From: JAQICJ01 sp041686345
Lineage (GTDB): Bacteria; Myxococcota_A; Polyangia; HGW-17
Reading direction: 5' to 3'
DNA: 28,721 nucleotides
Assembly: GCA_041686345.1 (NCBI GenBank)
Contig: JAWLEA010000029.1
Location: 1-28,721, forward strand
How positions within the stretch are numbered: the stretch's first letter is position 1; each line of letters opens with the position of its first letter. A program made the translations under genes and the position numbers. Positions 15,540-23,435 of the stretch are shown here, piece by piece. The notes beneath the pieces were generated by a model, which was not told the DNA's origin, searched no databases, and saw only the letters and a list, made by a program, of their open reading frames with translations.

Positions 15540-17015
15540 TTAGTTGTTGAAACGTCTTCTGAACCAGAATAATCCGGCAAACATCATGATGATGAAGGGG
15601 ATAATTCCTGCGGGATTGGAACCAGAATGAACAGTGGTGCAACTGCAACCATCGGGAGCAGTGCTGTTATTACCTTGGGGATCGCCATCTTCGTCGATGC
15701 CGCCATCTTCTTCCGTTTCCTGGTCGGTATCGAAGCAGACTCCGTTAACACATTCTTCGCCATCGGGGCAAAGATTGGGGGCATTGTCTATTTCGCCATC
15801 GCAATCATCGTCCTGCCCGTTGCATTCTTCAGCTGAAGGAACCGGAGCACTGCATTCGCTCCAAGTACCATTATTACATATTTTGACACCGTTCCCGCAG
15901 ATGGTTTCGCAGGTTGCGGTAAGATCTTCGTCGATTTGACCATCGCAATTGTCGTCGATACCGTTGCAGGTTTCATCAACTGGCCAAATAGCATTGCGAC
16001 ATTCACTCCATGCACCCTGGGAACAGATTTGGGTACCTTTTTGGCAAGCACCGGTGTCAATACCGCATTCACGAGTATCACCACTTACGCAAGAACAACC
16101 TTCATCGACTACGCCATCGCAATCGTTGTCGATGTCATCACAGATTTCTTCTTCAGGCTGCTGGGCATCGCAACCAACCCACATGCCATTATCACAATAT
16201 TCGGTTCCGGTTCCACACTCTGAACTGCAAGGTCTGGAAAGATTTTCGTCGATCTGACCATTGCAGTTGTTGTCGATACCGTCGCAAACTTCAGTTGTAA
16301 TTTCCAGAGCAATATCGTCGAGAACCTGAGTCAATTCGGGACCATCGTCAGTTTGATAATAGCAGCGATTGGAACTGTCTATACTGGAAGCAGTGGGATC
16401 GCAGCCGGTTCTTTCCATGCCGCCTTCAACTGCCATATCATGCAAGGCCACTGTGTCTACTCCTCCGGAAAACCCGATAACAGCAGTATTGACGTTCATT
16501 GCGGAAAGATCACTGACGCTGTTAACTGCATAAAACCTGGTTGCGGGATCATATGGATAACAGTACTGCCAACCATCGGTGATGAAAATTACATAGTTTT
16601 CGGAAGTATTGTCAGCCAAAGGTGAGTAGGAAGTCACAGCATCAAGAGTTTGATACATGGGAGTATAATTGCCGGTACAAGGGGGAGTATCCGAGAGTTC
16701 GGCTATGATGTCGGTTGAGGAACCGGGGGCTACATCTACCTTTACCTCGCCGGGAGTACATTGATCTACCCCGGGAAATACGTTGATGCCAAAATCAATG
16801 AGGCCATCATAATTGGTAACCAGGCTGGAAATTGCTTCTGTGGCCCAGTACCACTTTGTCTGTCCGTCAAGAGTTGAGGGATTGCCGTCGTTACATACCA
16901 TGGAACTGGATTTATCTAGAACTATCAGAACCTTGGGCGGGGTACAATTTTGAGCTTTTACCATGCTGGGCAAAGCCGACATAATGAAGGCGAATAAAAC
17001 TATTAATTTTTTCAT
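15540..17015 (-). CDS. Secreted VWA protein with MopE-like repeats and a MYXO-CTERM-like tail
   Basis: The 491-residue protein has a Sec signal peptide (1-21, cut near VKA-QN) and then a von Willebrand factor A domain with MIDAS residues D34, S36 and S38 (DKSSS). From about 240 to 430 come four Cys/Asp repeats of the form C-DGIDNNC-G-IDE, like those in MopE and related metal-binding surface proteins. The C-terminus has GCSC, a Gly/Pro spacer, a hydrophobic helix (AGIIPFIIMMFAGLFWF) and RRR, the layout of the MYXO-CTERM sorting signal. It is thus expected on the outer surface, possibly after processing. AGGAG lies six bases before the ATG. It is the first gene of the group with the phosphoesterase and response regulator. 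Confidence 0.9.
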   Translation of the reverse strand: MKKLIVLFAFIMSALPSMVKAQNCTPPKVLIVLDKSSSMVCNDGNPSTLDGQTKWYWATEAISSLVTNYDGLIDFGINVFPGVDQCTPGEVKVDVAPGSSTDIIAELSDTPPCTGNYTPMYQTLDAVTSYSPLADNTSENYVIFITDGWQYCYPYDPATRFYAVNSVSDLSAMNVNTAVIGFSGGVDTVALHDMAVEGGMERTGCDPTASSIDSSNRCYYQTDDGPELTQVLDDIALEITTEVCDGIDNNCNGQIDENLSRPCSSECGTGTEYCDNGMWVGCDAQQPEEEICDDIDNDCDGVVDEGCSCVSGDTRECGIDTGACQKGTQICSQGAWSECRNAIWPVDETCNGIDDNCDGQIDEDLTATCETICGNGVKICNNGTWSECSAPVPSAEECNGQDDDCDGEIDNAPNLCPDGEECVNGVCFDTDQETEEDGGIDEDGDPQGNNSTAPDGCSCTTVHSGSNPAGIIPFIIMMFAGLFWFRRRFNN

Positions 17016-17390
17016 AGTGACTCCTATGTATTTTAGTTTCTATCCCAAAAAGAATGGGAACTATTTAAAAAATTTTATTATTTAATAAAATCTTTGACAG
17101 TGAAATGAGTATAGAATAATTTCACCTGATTTGGAATAATAAAGTTGATATTCATCAATATTATTTAGCAAAGAAAAAAATTAAAGCAAGCTGATTTCTG
17201 CCTTGATAAAATTTCAGGTGGTTATAATATCCTTGCAAAAAAAAACAATAGAGCAGAAAATGCTTTATTTCTCAACAAATTTATTTTATTCAACTGAAAG
17301 TCCTGTTATATTGCAGGTTGATTTTGTTACCCTGATCATCTCCCTACAAATTTTGATGATGATATTGTTATTTACTCTTTAGAAACAACC
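17016..17390. other. Divergent intergenic region between VWA protein and APC permease genes
   Basis: This AT-rich stretch should hold both divergent promoters. It contains the short repeat at 17034-17063 close to the VWA ribosome-binding site. No gene or clear RNA is seen in the rest, and I could not assign confident promoter boxes. Confidence 0.5.
17034..17063. repeat. Short hairpin repeat: joined ends of the dispersed element
   Basis: TAGTTTCTATCCCAAAAA is followed directly by GAATGGGAACTA. The first half matches the left end of repeat copy 2 and the second half matches its right end, with the roughly 120-base interior missing. The two arms pair over about 12 bases with G-U pairs and one mismatch. 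It lies 18 bases upstream of the VWA start codon, so it would fall in the leader or promoter. Confidence 0.6.
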
Positions 17391-18818
17391 ATGAACCAGA
17401 ACAAACTTCCCGAAAATCAGCAGCAAAACCCCTGGAAAGCCAATATTGGCCTGGGTGGTTCTACAGCTATTGTAGTTGGAAGCATGTTGGGCATTGGCGT
17501 TTTCCTGGCTCCCCAGATTGTCGCCAAACATGTTCCCTCCCCTTCCTGGTTTCTTCTGGTCTGGATCATCGGTGGCATAATGGCCTTTGCCGGAGCCATG
17601 TGTTACGGAGAACTTGGTTCCAGATATCCCAAAGCCGGTGGCGATTACACCTTTCTCAAAGAAGCCTATGGCAAACCGGTGGCTTTTCTTTCCGGGTGGA
17701 CAGCTTTAACTGCCACTTTTTCAGGATCCATTGCAGCAACAGCTGTGGGACTGGCTCAATACTATATCGGTCCCCATTTTGGTTCCTGGTTCACCGATCC
17801 TCTAGTCAGTCTCGGACCGGCGTCTATCTCCTGGTTATCCCTTACCGCCATCGGACTGATAGCTGTTTTCACCATAATCAATATTGTAGGAGTATCATTT
17901 TCCTCCACAATTCAAGGAGTTGTCAGTTTCACCCCCTTGATTATTCTTTCTCTGGCAGCCATCTATTCTCTCTCCAAAGGCAGCTCCTCTTCTCCTCTGG
18001 GCAGCATCAGCAACACTATTAACAGCAAGCACTCTCTGCCTTCCGGACTTGGCTCCATTTCCATAGACAATTTGGCATTGGCTTTATTACCGGTATTTTT
18101 TGCCTATTCAGGCTGGAACGCTTCCAGTTATGTAGGCGGAGAAATCAAAAACGGCAAAAAAATCCTGCCCCTTTCCCTGCTTTTGGGGATTGGTCTGATA
18201 ACCTTCCTGTACATCCTGCTGAATCTTCTTTTTCTCAAAGGTGAAACCATCAACTCCCTGCGCCAAATTCCAAATATCCTTGAACCTGCTGCTCTCAAAG
18301 CGTTTGGCAGATTGGGAGTTCCAATTTTCATTTCTCTCACAGGTTTTGCCATCCTGGGATCACTCAACAGCACCATCATGACCGGTCCCAGAATCTACCA
18401 CTCCATGGCTGCAGACAAGTTGCTTTTCCGAGCTGTAGGAAAACTGTCAAAAACCAGCAGAACTCCCTTTAACGGATTATTAATTCAGGCAGTTATCGCC
18501 AGCACTTTTGTGGTTCTGGGAGGATTCGAAGATATTCTCAAATATACAACCATCATGATTATCGCCTTCTCTGCCATTACCGTATTTGGCATCTTTATTC
18601 TCAGACGCCGAAACCAACCGGATAACCACTTTAAAACCCCTTTGCATCCACTATTTCCAATTATTTACCTGGTCATGGCCATAGCAATCATTACTACAAT
18701 CGCAATTACAGATCCTCGACAGCTCATCGTTTCAGGTATTATGACCATCATCGGCATAGCCAGTTATTTCATCTTTCATCGAACCGTTTTCAAAAGAGGC
18801 AAAATTGATCAGAACTAA
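17391..18818 (+). CDS. APC-family amino acid permease
   Basis: This 475-residue protein has about 12 membrane helices and the amino acid/polyamine/organocation signature GSMLGIGVF in the first helix (residues about 31-39). PFAM-like features also include AYSGWNASSYVGGEIKN in the sixth helix region (about 237-254), which matches the PotE/SteT-like branch that lines the substrate path. It likely imports or exchanges an amino acid across the inner membrane; the substrate is not predictable. There is no clear Shine-Dalgarno sequence before the ATG. Its last 14 bases overlap the start of the next lipoprotein gene, a sign of coupled translation. Confidence 0.9.
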   Translation: MNQNKLPENQQQNPWKANIGLGGSTAIVVGSMLGIGVFLAPQIVAKHVPSPSWFLLVWIIGGIMAFAGAMCYGELGSRYPKAGGDYTFLKEAYGKPVAFLSGWTALTATFSGSIAATAVGLAQYYIGPHFGSWFTDPLVSLGPASISWLSLTAIGLIAVFTIINIVGVSFSSTIQGVVSFTPLIILSLAAIYSLSKGSSSSPLGSISNTINSKHSLPSGLGSISIDNLALALLPVFFAYSGWNASSYVGGEIKNGKKILPLSLLLGIGLITFLYILLNLLFLKGETINSLRQIPNILEPAALKAFGRLGVPIFISLTGFAILGSLNSTIMTGPRIYHSMAADKLLFRAVGKLSKTSRTPFNGLLIQAVIASTFVVLGGFEDILKYTTIMIIAFSAITVFGIFILRRRNQPDNHFKTPLHPLFPIIYLVMAIAIITTIAITDPRQLIVSGIMTIIGIASYFIFHRTVFKRGKIDQN

Positions 18819-19992
18819 TTTTTATCTTACCTGTATTGTATTTTCCCTGGTTTTTTCCTGCAGCAACTCAGAACAGAAAGACAACTATCCCAAAAACAAT
18901 CCCGACAAAAATTCAAAAAAAGAAAAACCTGACACACAGGAAAATTCAACTGAGCCAAAACAAAACAAGAAAGTTGAAAAGAAAAAGAAGTCTGATTCTG
19001 AAAAAACAATTGCAAAAAAAGTTGAAAAAAAGAAAAAGAAAAAAGAAAAATCTATTTGGGAAAAATCTGTTGCAACAGAACTTCCTACAGAATACAAAAA
19101 TAAACTGAAGGGACTCAAGGGTGAAAAACTCAAAAAAATTAAAAGGGTAGATGATCAACACTATTATATAAGCAATGAAACTCGTTATGATCTCTGGTAT
19201 CCCCACATTAAAGATATGGGAGGAGCCTATGTTGGCGTAGGTCCCGATCAAAATTATTCCCTTGCCTCCATTGCCAAAGCCAAATTGGTTATTCTTATAG
19301 ATTACGACTATGAAGTTTTATCTACTCATCGTCTTTATATGCTGTTTTTCAGAGAAGCCGAAAAACCTGAAGATATTCTCGAATTTCTCAAACGCAAACA
19401 TGTTAAAAAGTTCAAAAAATTAGCACAAAAACATTACAATGCTCGCCAGGCTCGCTGGGTAAGTGCAATCCATCGGGGTGCAGGCAATTTTATCCGCAAA
19501 CATCACCGCAGCCGCTCCCGCCGGAAAAAACAAAAGGGAGGCCGTTACTGGCTTACCGATCCCAAAATATTCGCCTATTGGAAAAAACTGGTAGAGAATG
19601 ATCGAGTTTTCTTGGCACCAGGCGATCTCCGCACCGGAAAAGCACTTGTGGAAATTGGCAATCTCCTCAAAAAACTCAAAATTAAACTCAATCTGCTCTA
19701 TCTGTCCAACGCCGAAGAATTCTGGAGTTATACCAAAGAATTTCGCAAATCTATCATCAATCTGCCATTTGGTGATAAAGGACTTGTGCTTCGTACAGTT
19801 GTAATTGGTAAAAAATATGCAATTGGGTGGAAATTTCACTACGCCCTGCAAAAAGCCAGGGATTTCATCAAATGGATGCAAACTCCGGGTTCCTTCTCTT
19901 CAAAAACAATCGCTCGCAAACATCGTATCCCCATCGATGGCAAACCTTACTTGTCACGCTTCCCTGCCCCTCCCGCCTCTGAAAAGCAATAA
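18805..19992 (+). CDS. Lipoprotein with Lys-rich linker and a methyltransferase-like domain of unknown function
   Basis: The gene opens with TTG at 18805, five bases after AGAGG, inside the end of the permease gene. The 395-residue product has a lipoprotein signal (LVFSC, C19), a very Lys/Glu-rich linker (about 20-88) and a folded domain from about 95 to the end. Blocks such as NETRYDLWYPHI (124-135), GGAYVGVGPDQN (139-150) and ILIDYDYE (163-170) look like a Rossmann-type nucleotide or SAM-methyltransferase-like fold found in some secreted bacterial proteins of unknown function; this match is from memory and uncertain. A basic stretch (HHRSRSRRKKQK) lies near 232-243. Coupling to an amino acid permease is intriguing but does not give a function. 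Confidence 0.75.
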   Translation: MIRTNFYLTCIVFSLVFSCSNSEQKDNYPKNNPDKNSKKEKPDTQENSTEPKQNKKVEKKKKSDSEKTIAKKVEKKKKKKEKSIWEKSVATELPTEYKNKLKGLKGEKLKKIKRVDDQHYYISNETRYDLWYPHIKDMGGAYVGVGPDQNYSLASIAKAKLVILIDYDYEVLSTHRLYMLFFREAEKPEDILEFLKRKHVKKFKKLAQKHYNARQARWVSAIHRGAGNFIRKHHRSRSRRKKQKGGRYWLTDPKIFAYWKKLVENDRVFLAPGDLRTGKALVEIGNLLKKLKIKLNLLYLSNAEEFWSYTKEFRKSIINLPFGDKGLVLRTVVIGKKYAIGWKFHYALQKARDFIKWMQTPGSFSSKTIARKHRIPIDGKPYLSRFPAPPASEKQ

Positions 19993-20043
19993 CCCGTTTT
20001 TTTACAAAAAGGAAAAATCGCTCTTTTGATGCTCCTTTGCATT

Positions 20044-20074
20044 CCCGCCTGAATCAGGGTATTTATTTTCTTTT
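20044..20074 (+). terminator. Possible rho-independent terminator after the lipoprotein gene
   Basis: CCC-gc-CTG-AAT-CAG-GGG can form a six-pair stem with a two-base bulge, followed by a T-rich run TATTTATTTTCTTTT. It lies about 50 bases after the stop at 19992. The bulge and tiny loop make the stem only moderate. Confidence 0.4.
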
Positions 20075-20112
20075 ATGAATAGAACAATAATAGTATAATT
20101 TGTAACTACTAT

Positions 20113-20124
20113 CAGTTCCCATCC
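20113..20124 (+). repeat. Solo end motif of the dispersed repeat
   Basis: CAGTTCCCATCC here matches the left end of repeat copy 2 (TAGTTCCCATCC) at 11 of 12 positions. There is no second arm. It lies 31 bases before the adenylate cyclase ATG. It may be a decayed element or a chance match. Confidence 0.35.
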
Positions 20125-20154
20125 GATAATCCCTGCTATTTGCACAGGTTTAAA

Positions 20155-22272
20155 ATGAAAAAAATTCTGAAAAATGCCCTCAAATTTATTCTTCCTTTAA
20201 AATCTACGATTATCATCTCTTTTTCCGGAATTTTTATTTTGTCCATGGCAGTCATTATTTTATATGGATATCTGCGTTCTCGTAATTCTCTTAATCAAAT
20301 CGGTCAGGATTTGATGACTCAGACTACAAAGCGAATCCTTTCAAAAACTCAATTGTACCTCACTCCTCCCACCAACATCATAAAAAATGGTTCTTCTCTC
20401 ATCTCCAACCAAGTGCTTGATTACAAGTCCGAAAAACAGATGCTGAAATGGTTTGTGAGTTCTATTAACAGCTTTCCCGATATTTACATGTTGTATTTCA
20501 CTCACAAATCCGGGTACCACGTGGGTGTAGAACAACAGAATAACAAATTGATTTTCTGGAAATTCATGTATGAAAACGGGGTACACATTTTCACAAAATC
20601 GATCTACGATAAAAATTTGCAACTTTTGAAACGACTCAAGCAAAAAAATCCCAAATTCAAACCACGAAAACGACCCTGGTACTATGAAGTCCAAAACAAA
20701 CTAAAACCATACTGGAGCAAGGTTTATGGCTTTTATTCTTCGGCAAAAAGCCAGCAGGCCGGCATTACCATAAGCCTTCCGGTTAAAGATAAATCAAGCA
20801 ATTTTCAGGGAGTTATCGGGGTTGATATCAATATTAAAAAGATTTCTTCATTTCTTTCCAAAATAGAAATCAGTAAAACTGGTCTGGCCATAATTATCGA
20901 CAATAAAGACAGAGTAATTGCTCATCCCGATTTCAACCAAGTAGTCAAGGTAGATAAAAATAAAAAGACAATTATCCGCAATCTCAAGCAAATAAAACCT
21001 GCCTGGCTGGCCGGAGGAAACAAAAATTTTCAAAAAGACCACAACAACAGCAGTTATCAAACCTCCGACGGGGAAAATATTTTATTGTCCCGCCTCAAAT
21101 TTCCCAAAGACCATTTAAATCCCCGCTGGACTATTATCGTTGGAGCTAAAGATACAGATTTCATCGGGCCAGCCCAAAAAACCAATCGCCATGTTGTATT
21201 TTTTTCACTGATTATATTTTTACTGGGATTATTTGGGATTTTTTATCTGTCTCGCTCTCTGTCCAAACCTATCATCGCCCTCACCCGTGAAACAAACAAA
21301 ATCAGATCTTTCAAACTGGATACTTCGGTCCAGGTAAATTCCAGAATCAAAGAAATCAAAGATCTGGATACATCAATCTGTTCCATGAAACACAGTCTGA
21401 AAGCTTTTCAACGATATGTTCCCAAAGAACTGGTTCGCAACCTTCTCAAGACCGAACAACAGGTAAAAGTTGGAGGCAGTCAGAAAGAATTAACCATATT
21501 TTTTTCGGATATCAAAGGGTTCACCACTATCTCTGAACAAAGTGAACCACAATTTCTCATGAATCACCTTTCCGAATATCTGGAAGAGATGACCACTATT
21601 CTCATTGCCCACGGTGCCACCATTAACAAATATATCGGCGATGCCATCATGGCTTTCTGGAATGCCCCGGTTGGTACCCCCAACCATCCCGAAAAAGCCT
21701 GCACAGCTGCCATCAAATGTCAACAGCGCCTGCAAGAACTCAACCAAAAGTGGGCACAGGAAAACAAACCCCGTTTGCTTACCAGAATGGGGCTGACTGT
21801 GGGCAATGCCATCGTCGGCAATTTTGGTTCTTCAGATCGAATCAACTATACCATTCTTGGAGATAACGTTAATCTGGCAGCCAGGCTGGAAGGTATAAAC
21901 AAACTCTATACCACCGATATAATGATCAGCAAAAACACCAAAGATAGATTGTCGGCAGACTTTATTGCCTGGCCCCTGGATTTTGTAAGTGTAAAAGGCA
22001 AAGAAAAACCAGTTGTTATCTATGAACTCATCGGTGTCAAAGAAGAAGTTGAAAATTTTGATCAAATGAAAGAACAAAGTCAAATTGTTACCAGAGCCTT
22101 TGAGTTTTACATCAGGCAAGAATGGGCAAAAGCCATAACGGAACTCGAAAAAATCCCTCGAGACAGCAGACGACCATCTTTCCATAATTTCATGGAAAGA
22201 TGTCAAACTTTTCTGGTTACTCCCCCTCCCTCAGATTGGAAAACAATGGGCACCAAGTTAAAAACTAAGTAG
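20155..22272 (+). CDS. Class III adenylate cyclase with Cache sensor and HAMP domain
   Basis: The frame opens at a TTG (20140), but AGG six bases before the ATG at 20155 favours that start, giving 705 residues. A first membrane helix (about 18-40) and a second (about 346-366) flank a periplasmic dCache-like domain with WYYEVQ and GVIGVDINI. A HAMP region follows (about 367-420), then the cyclase domain (about 445-620). Metal ligands are D452 (FFSDIKGF) and D496 (YIGDAIM). Substrate-specifying K492 and T566 (NYTILGDNVN) fit class IIIb adenylate cyclases, and the RINYT-GD-VNLAARLE block is intact. The enzyme should make cAMP in response to a periplasmic ligand. The ligand is unknown. It converges with the FGE-like gene. 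Confidence 0.93.
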   Translation: MKKILKNALKFILPLKSTIIISFSGIFILSMAVIILYGYLRSRNSLNQIGQDLMTQTTKRILSKTQLYLTPPTNIIKNGSSLISNQVLDYKSEKQMLKWFVSSINSFPDIYMLYFTHKSGYHVGVEQQNNKLIFWKFMYENGVHIFTKSIYDKNLQLLKRLKQKNPKFKPRKRPWYYEVQNKLKPYWSKVYGFYSSAKSQQAGITISLPVKDKSSNFQGVIGVDINIKKISSFLSKIEISKTGLAIIIDNKDRVIAHPDFNQVVKVDKNKKTIIRNLKQIKPAWLAGGNKNFQKDHNNSSYQTSDGENILLSRLKFPKDHLNPRWTIIVGAKDTDFIGPAQKTNRHVVFFSLIIFLLGLFGIFYLSRSLSKPIIALTRETNKIRSFKLDTSVQVNSRIKEIKDLDTSICSMKHSLKAFQRYVPKELVRNLLKTEQQVKVGGSQKELTIFFSDIKGFTTISEQSEPQFLMNHLSEYLEEMTTILIAHGATINKYIGDAIMAFWNAPVGTPNHPEKACTAAIKCQQRLQELNQKWAQENKPRLLTRMGLTVGNAIVGNFGSSDRINYTILGDNVNLAARLEGINKLYTTDIMISKNTKDRLSADFIAWPLDFVSVKGKEKPVVIYELIGVKEEVENFDQMKEQSQIVTRAFEFYIRQEWAKAITELEKIPRDSRRPSFHNFMERCQTFLVTPPPSDWKTMGTKLKTK

Positions 22273-22314
22273 TTCTAAGTAGTTCACCTAACTGGCTTCA
22301 AGCAATACCCTGTC

Positions 22315-22337
22315 GAAAATCAGATTTTCATTTTTTC
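22315..22337 (+). terminator. Weak AT-rich hairpin with T-run between convergent genes
   Basis: GAAAATC-A-GATTTTC is a perfect 15-base palindrome followed by ATTTTTT on the plus strand. It starts 42 bases after the cyclase stop and overlaps the last codons of the facing gene. The AT-only stem makes this a weak terminator candidate. Confidence 0.3.
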
Positions 22338-23210
22338 CAGCAGCTGGTTGATTAAATCAATAAATTTATCCAGAGAAGTTTCGGAATCACGGGCGCAGCG
22401 AAAACCAAAATGATGATAGGGCTTGGAATTATGTATATTTTGCCCCCTTCTGTAACTGCCATAGCAATGTTCCGCCCCCCAATACCAGGATCCACCCTTG
22501 ACTACTTTCAAATTGCTTCCTTTGCAGGTTTTTCTTCCTTTGCCTCCACAGGGTCCCTGGGGATTGAATCCCAGGCAATCTTCGCCACATTCATGATAAC
22601 TGAAGGAATACCAGTCGTGTACATATTCATCAGCATTGCCAATCATGTCATAAAGCCCGTATCTGCCCGCCGGTTTGCTGCCAACTTTCCAGGTTACTCC
22701 CTTGCCCGGCTTCAATCCTTTTTTTCCACAACCCCGGCCCCGCTTATCTTTGATTACAGCTTTGGTGCAATCCAAAGGGGAATTTCCCCAGGGATACTGT
22801 TCCCCGTCTGGTCCGCGGGCAGCCTTTTCCCATTCAGCTTCCGCGGGCAGTCTTTTACCCTGAACCCGACAATAATTATGAGCGGCCAGCCAACTGACAC
22901 CAACTTTTGGTTGTTTCTCGCCTGAATAGCCGGGGTAATATGTTTTTTGAGGCTGACATTTTCCTGATTTGACGCAGCTTGCATACTCGCCGGCTGTAAC
23001 TTCATATTTATCCATAAAGAAGGTATCTGTCCATACTACTGCGGCAGGACGCTGGTTTTTCAATTTATTATCGGCGCCTCGGATAAAATAGCCTCCGGGA
23101 ACACAGGACATTCTTGAAGGAACTCGTCCACAGGGTTTATTGATGCGCAAATTGCAACGGGGAATAAAAGCCAAAACCATGAAAAAAAAAGGGGAAGCGA
23201 TATTTGACAT
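22320..23210 (-). CDS. Secreted FGE/SUMF1-like protein lacking one catalytic cysteine
   Basis: I chose the ATG at 23210, nine bases after GAGGAG; the 296-residue product then begins with a short hydrophobic signal. The fold is clear from VPGGYFIRGAD, DKYEVTAGEYASC, VSWLAAHNYCRVQGKRLPAEAEWEKAAR, PWGNS, GLYDMIGNADEYVHDWY, VVKGGSWYW and FGFRCARD. This is the formylglycine-generating enzyme (FGE-sulfatase) family. In true FGE the GGS motif is followed by C-x4-C; here the first Cys is replaced by W244 and only C249 remains. Many other cysteines suggest disulfides in an exported protein. It may be a binding or non-oxidase member of the family. No sulfatase gene is present in the window. Confidence 0.88.
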   Translation of the reverse strand: MSNIASPFFFMVLAFIPRCNLRINKPCGRVPSRMSCVPGGYFIRGADNKLKNQRPAAVVWTDTFFMDKYEVTAGEYASCVKSGKCQPQKTYYPGYSGEKQPKVGVSWLAAHNYCRVQGKRLPAEAEWEKAARGPDGEQYPWGNSPLDCTKAVIKDKRGRGCGKKGLKPGKGVTWKVGSKPAGRYGLYDMIGNADEYVHDWYSFSYHECGEDCLGFNPQGPCGGKGRKTCKGSNLKVVKGGSWYWGAEHCYGSYRRGQNIHNSKPYHHFGFRCARDSETSLDKFIDLINQLLEKMKI

Positions 23211-23365
23211 TGTCTGAATCTCCTCAAAGGACCTTCTCTCTAAAGAGAGCACAACGGTAAATAATAAATTCAAATTTATTCTTGAACCCAGGGGTACAGT
23301 TTACGCAATTATCCGGGGAAAGGCAAAAAACAACTCTTTTAAAGATTGGAGAGATAGAAGAATAG

Positions 23366-23400
23366 ATTACCCTGAATTCGGGAAGCGAAATCAGGGTAAT
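23366..23400. terminator. Perfect ten-pair hairpin downstream of the composite lipoprotein gene
   Basis: ATTACCCTGA (23366-23375) and TCAGGGTAAT (23391-23400) are perfectly complementary around a 15-base loop. It lies 36-70 bases after the 924-residue lipoprotein's stop. The T-run expected of a standard terminator is poor (CTATTCTTCTATC), so it may be an mRNA-stabilising or non-canonical terminating hairpin. Confidence 0.45.
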
Positions 23401-23407
23401 ACTAAAA

Positions 23408-23417
23408 GGGGGGGGGG
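23408..23417. repeat. Mononucleotide tract of ten G
   Basis: A run of ten G (ten C on the coding strand of the upstream gene) lies 18 bases after the stop codon of the 924-residue lipoprotein. It is outside any reading frame, so slippage would not shift a protein. It could also mark a sequencing uncertainty. Confidence 0.8.
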
Positions 23418-23435
23418 AGGAGAAACCTGAAGATT

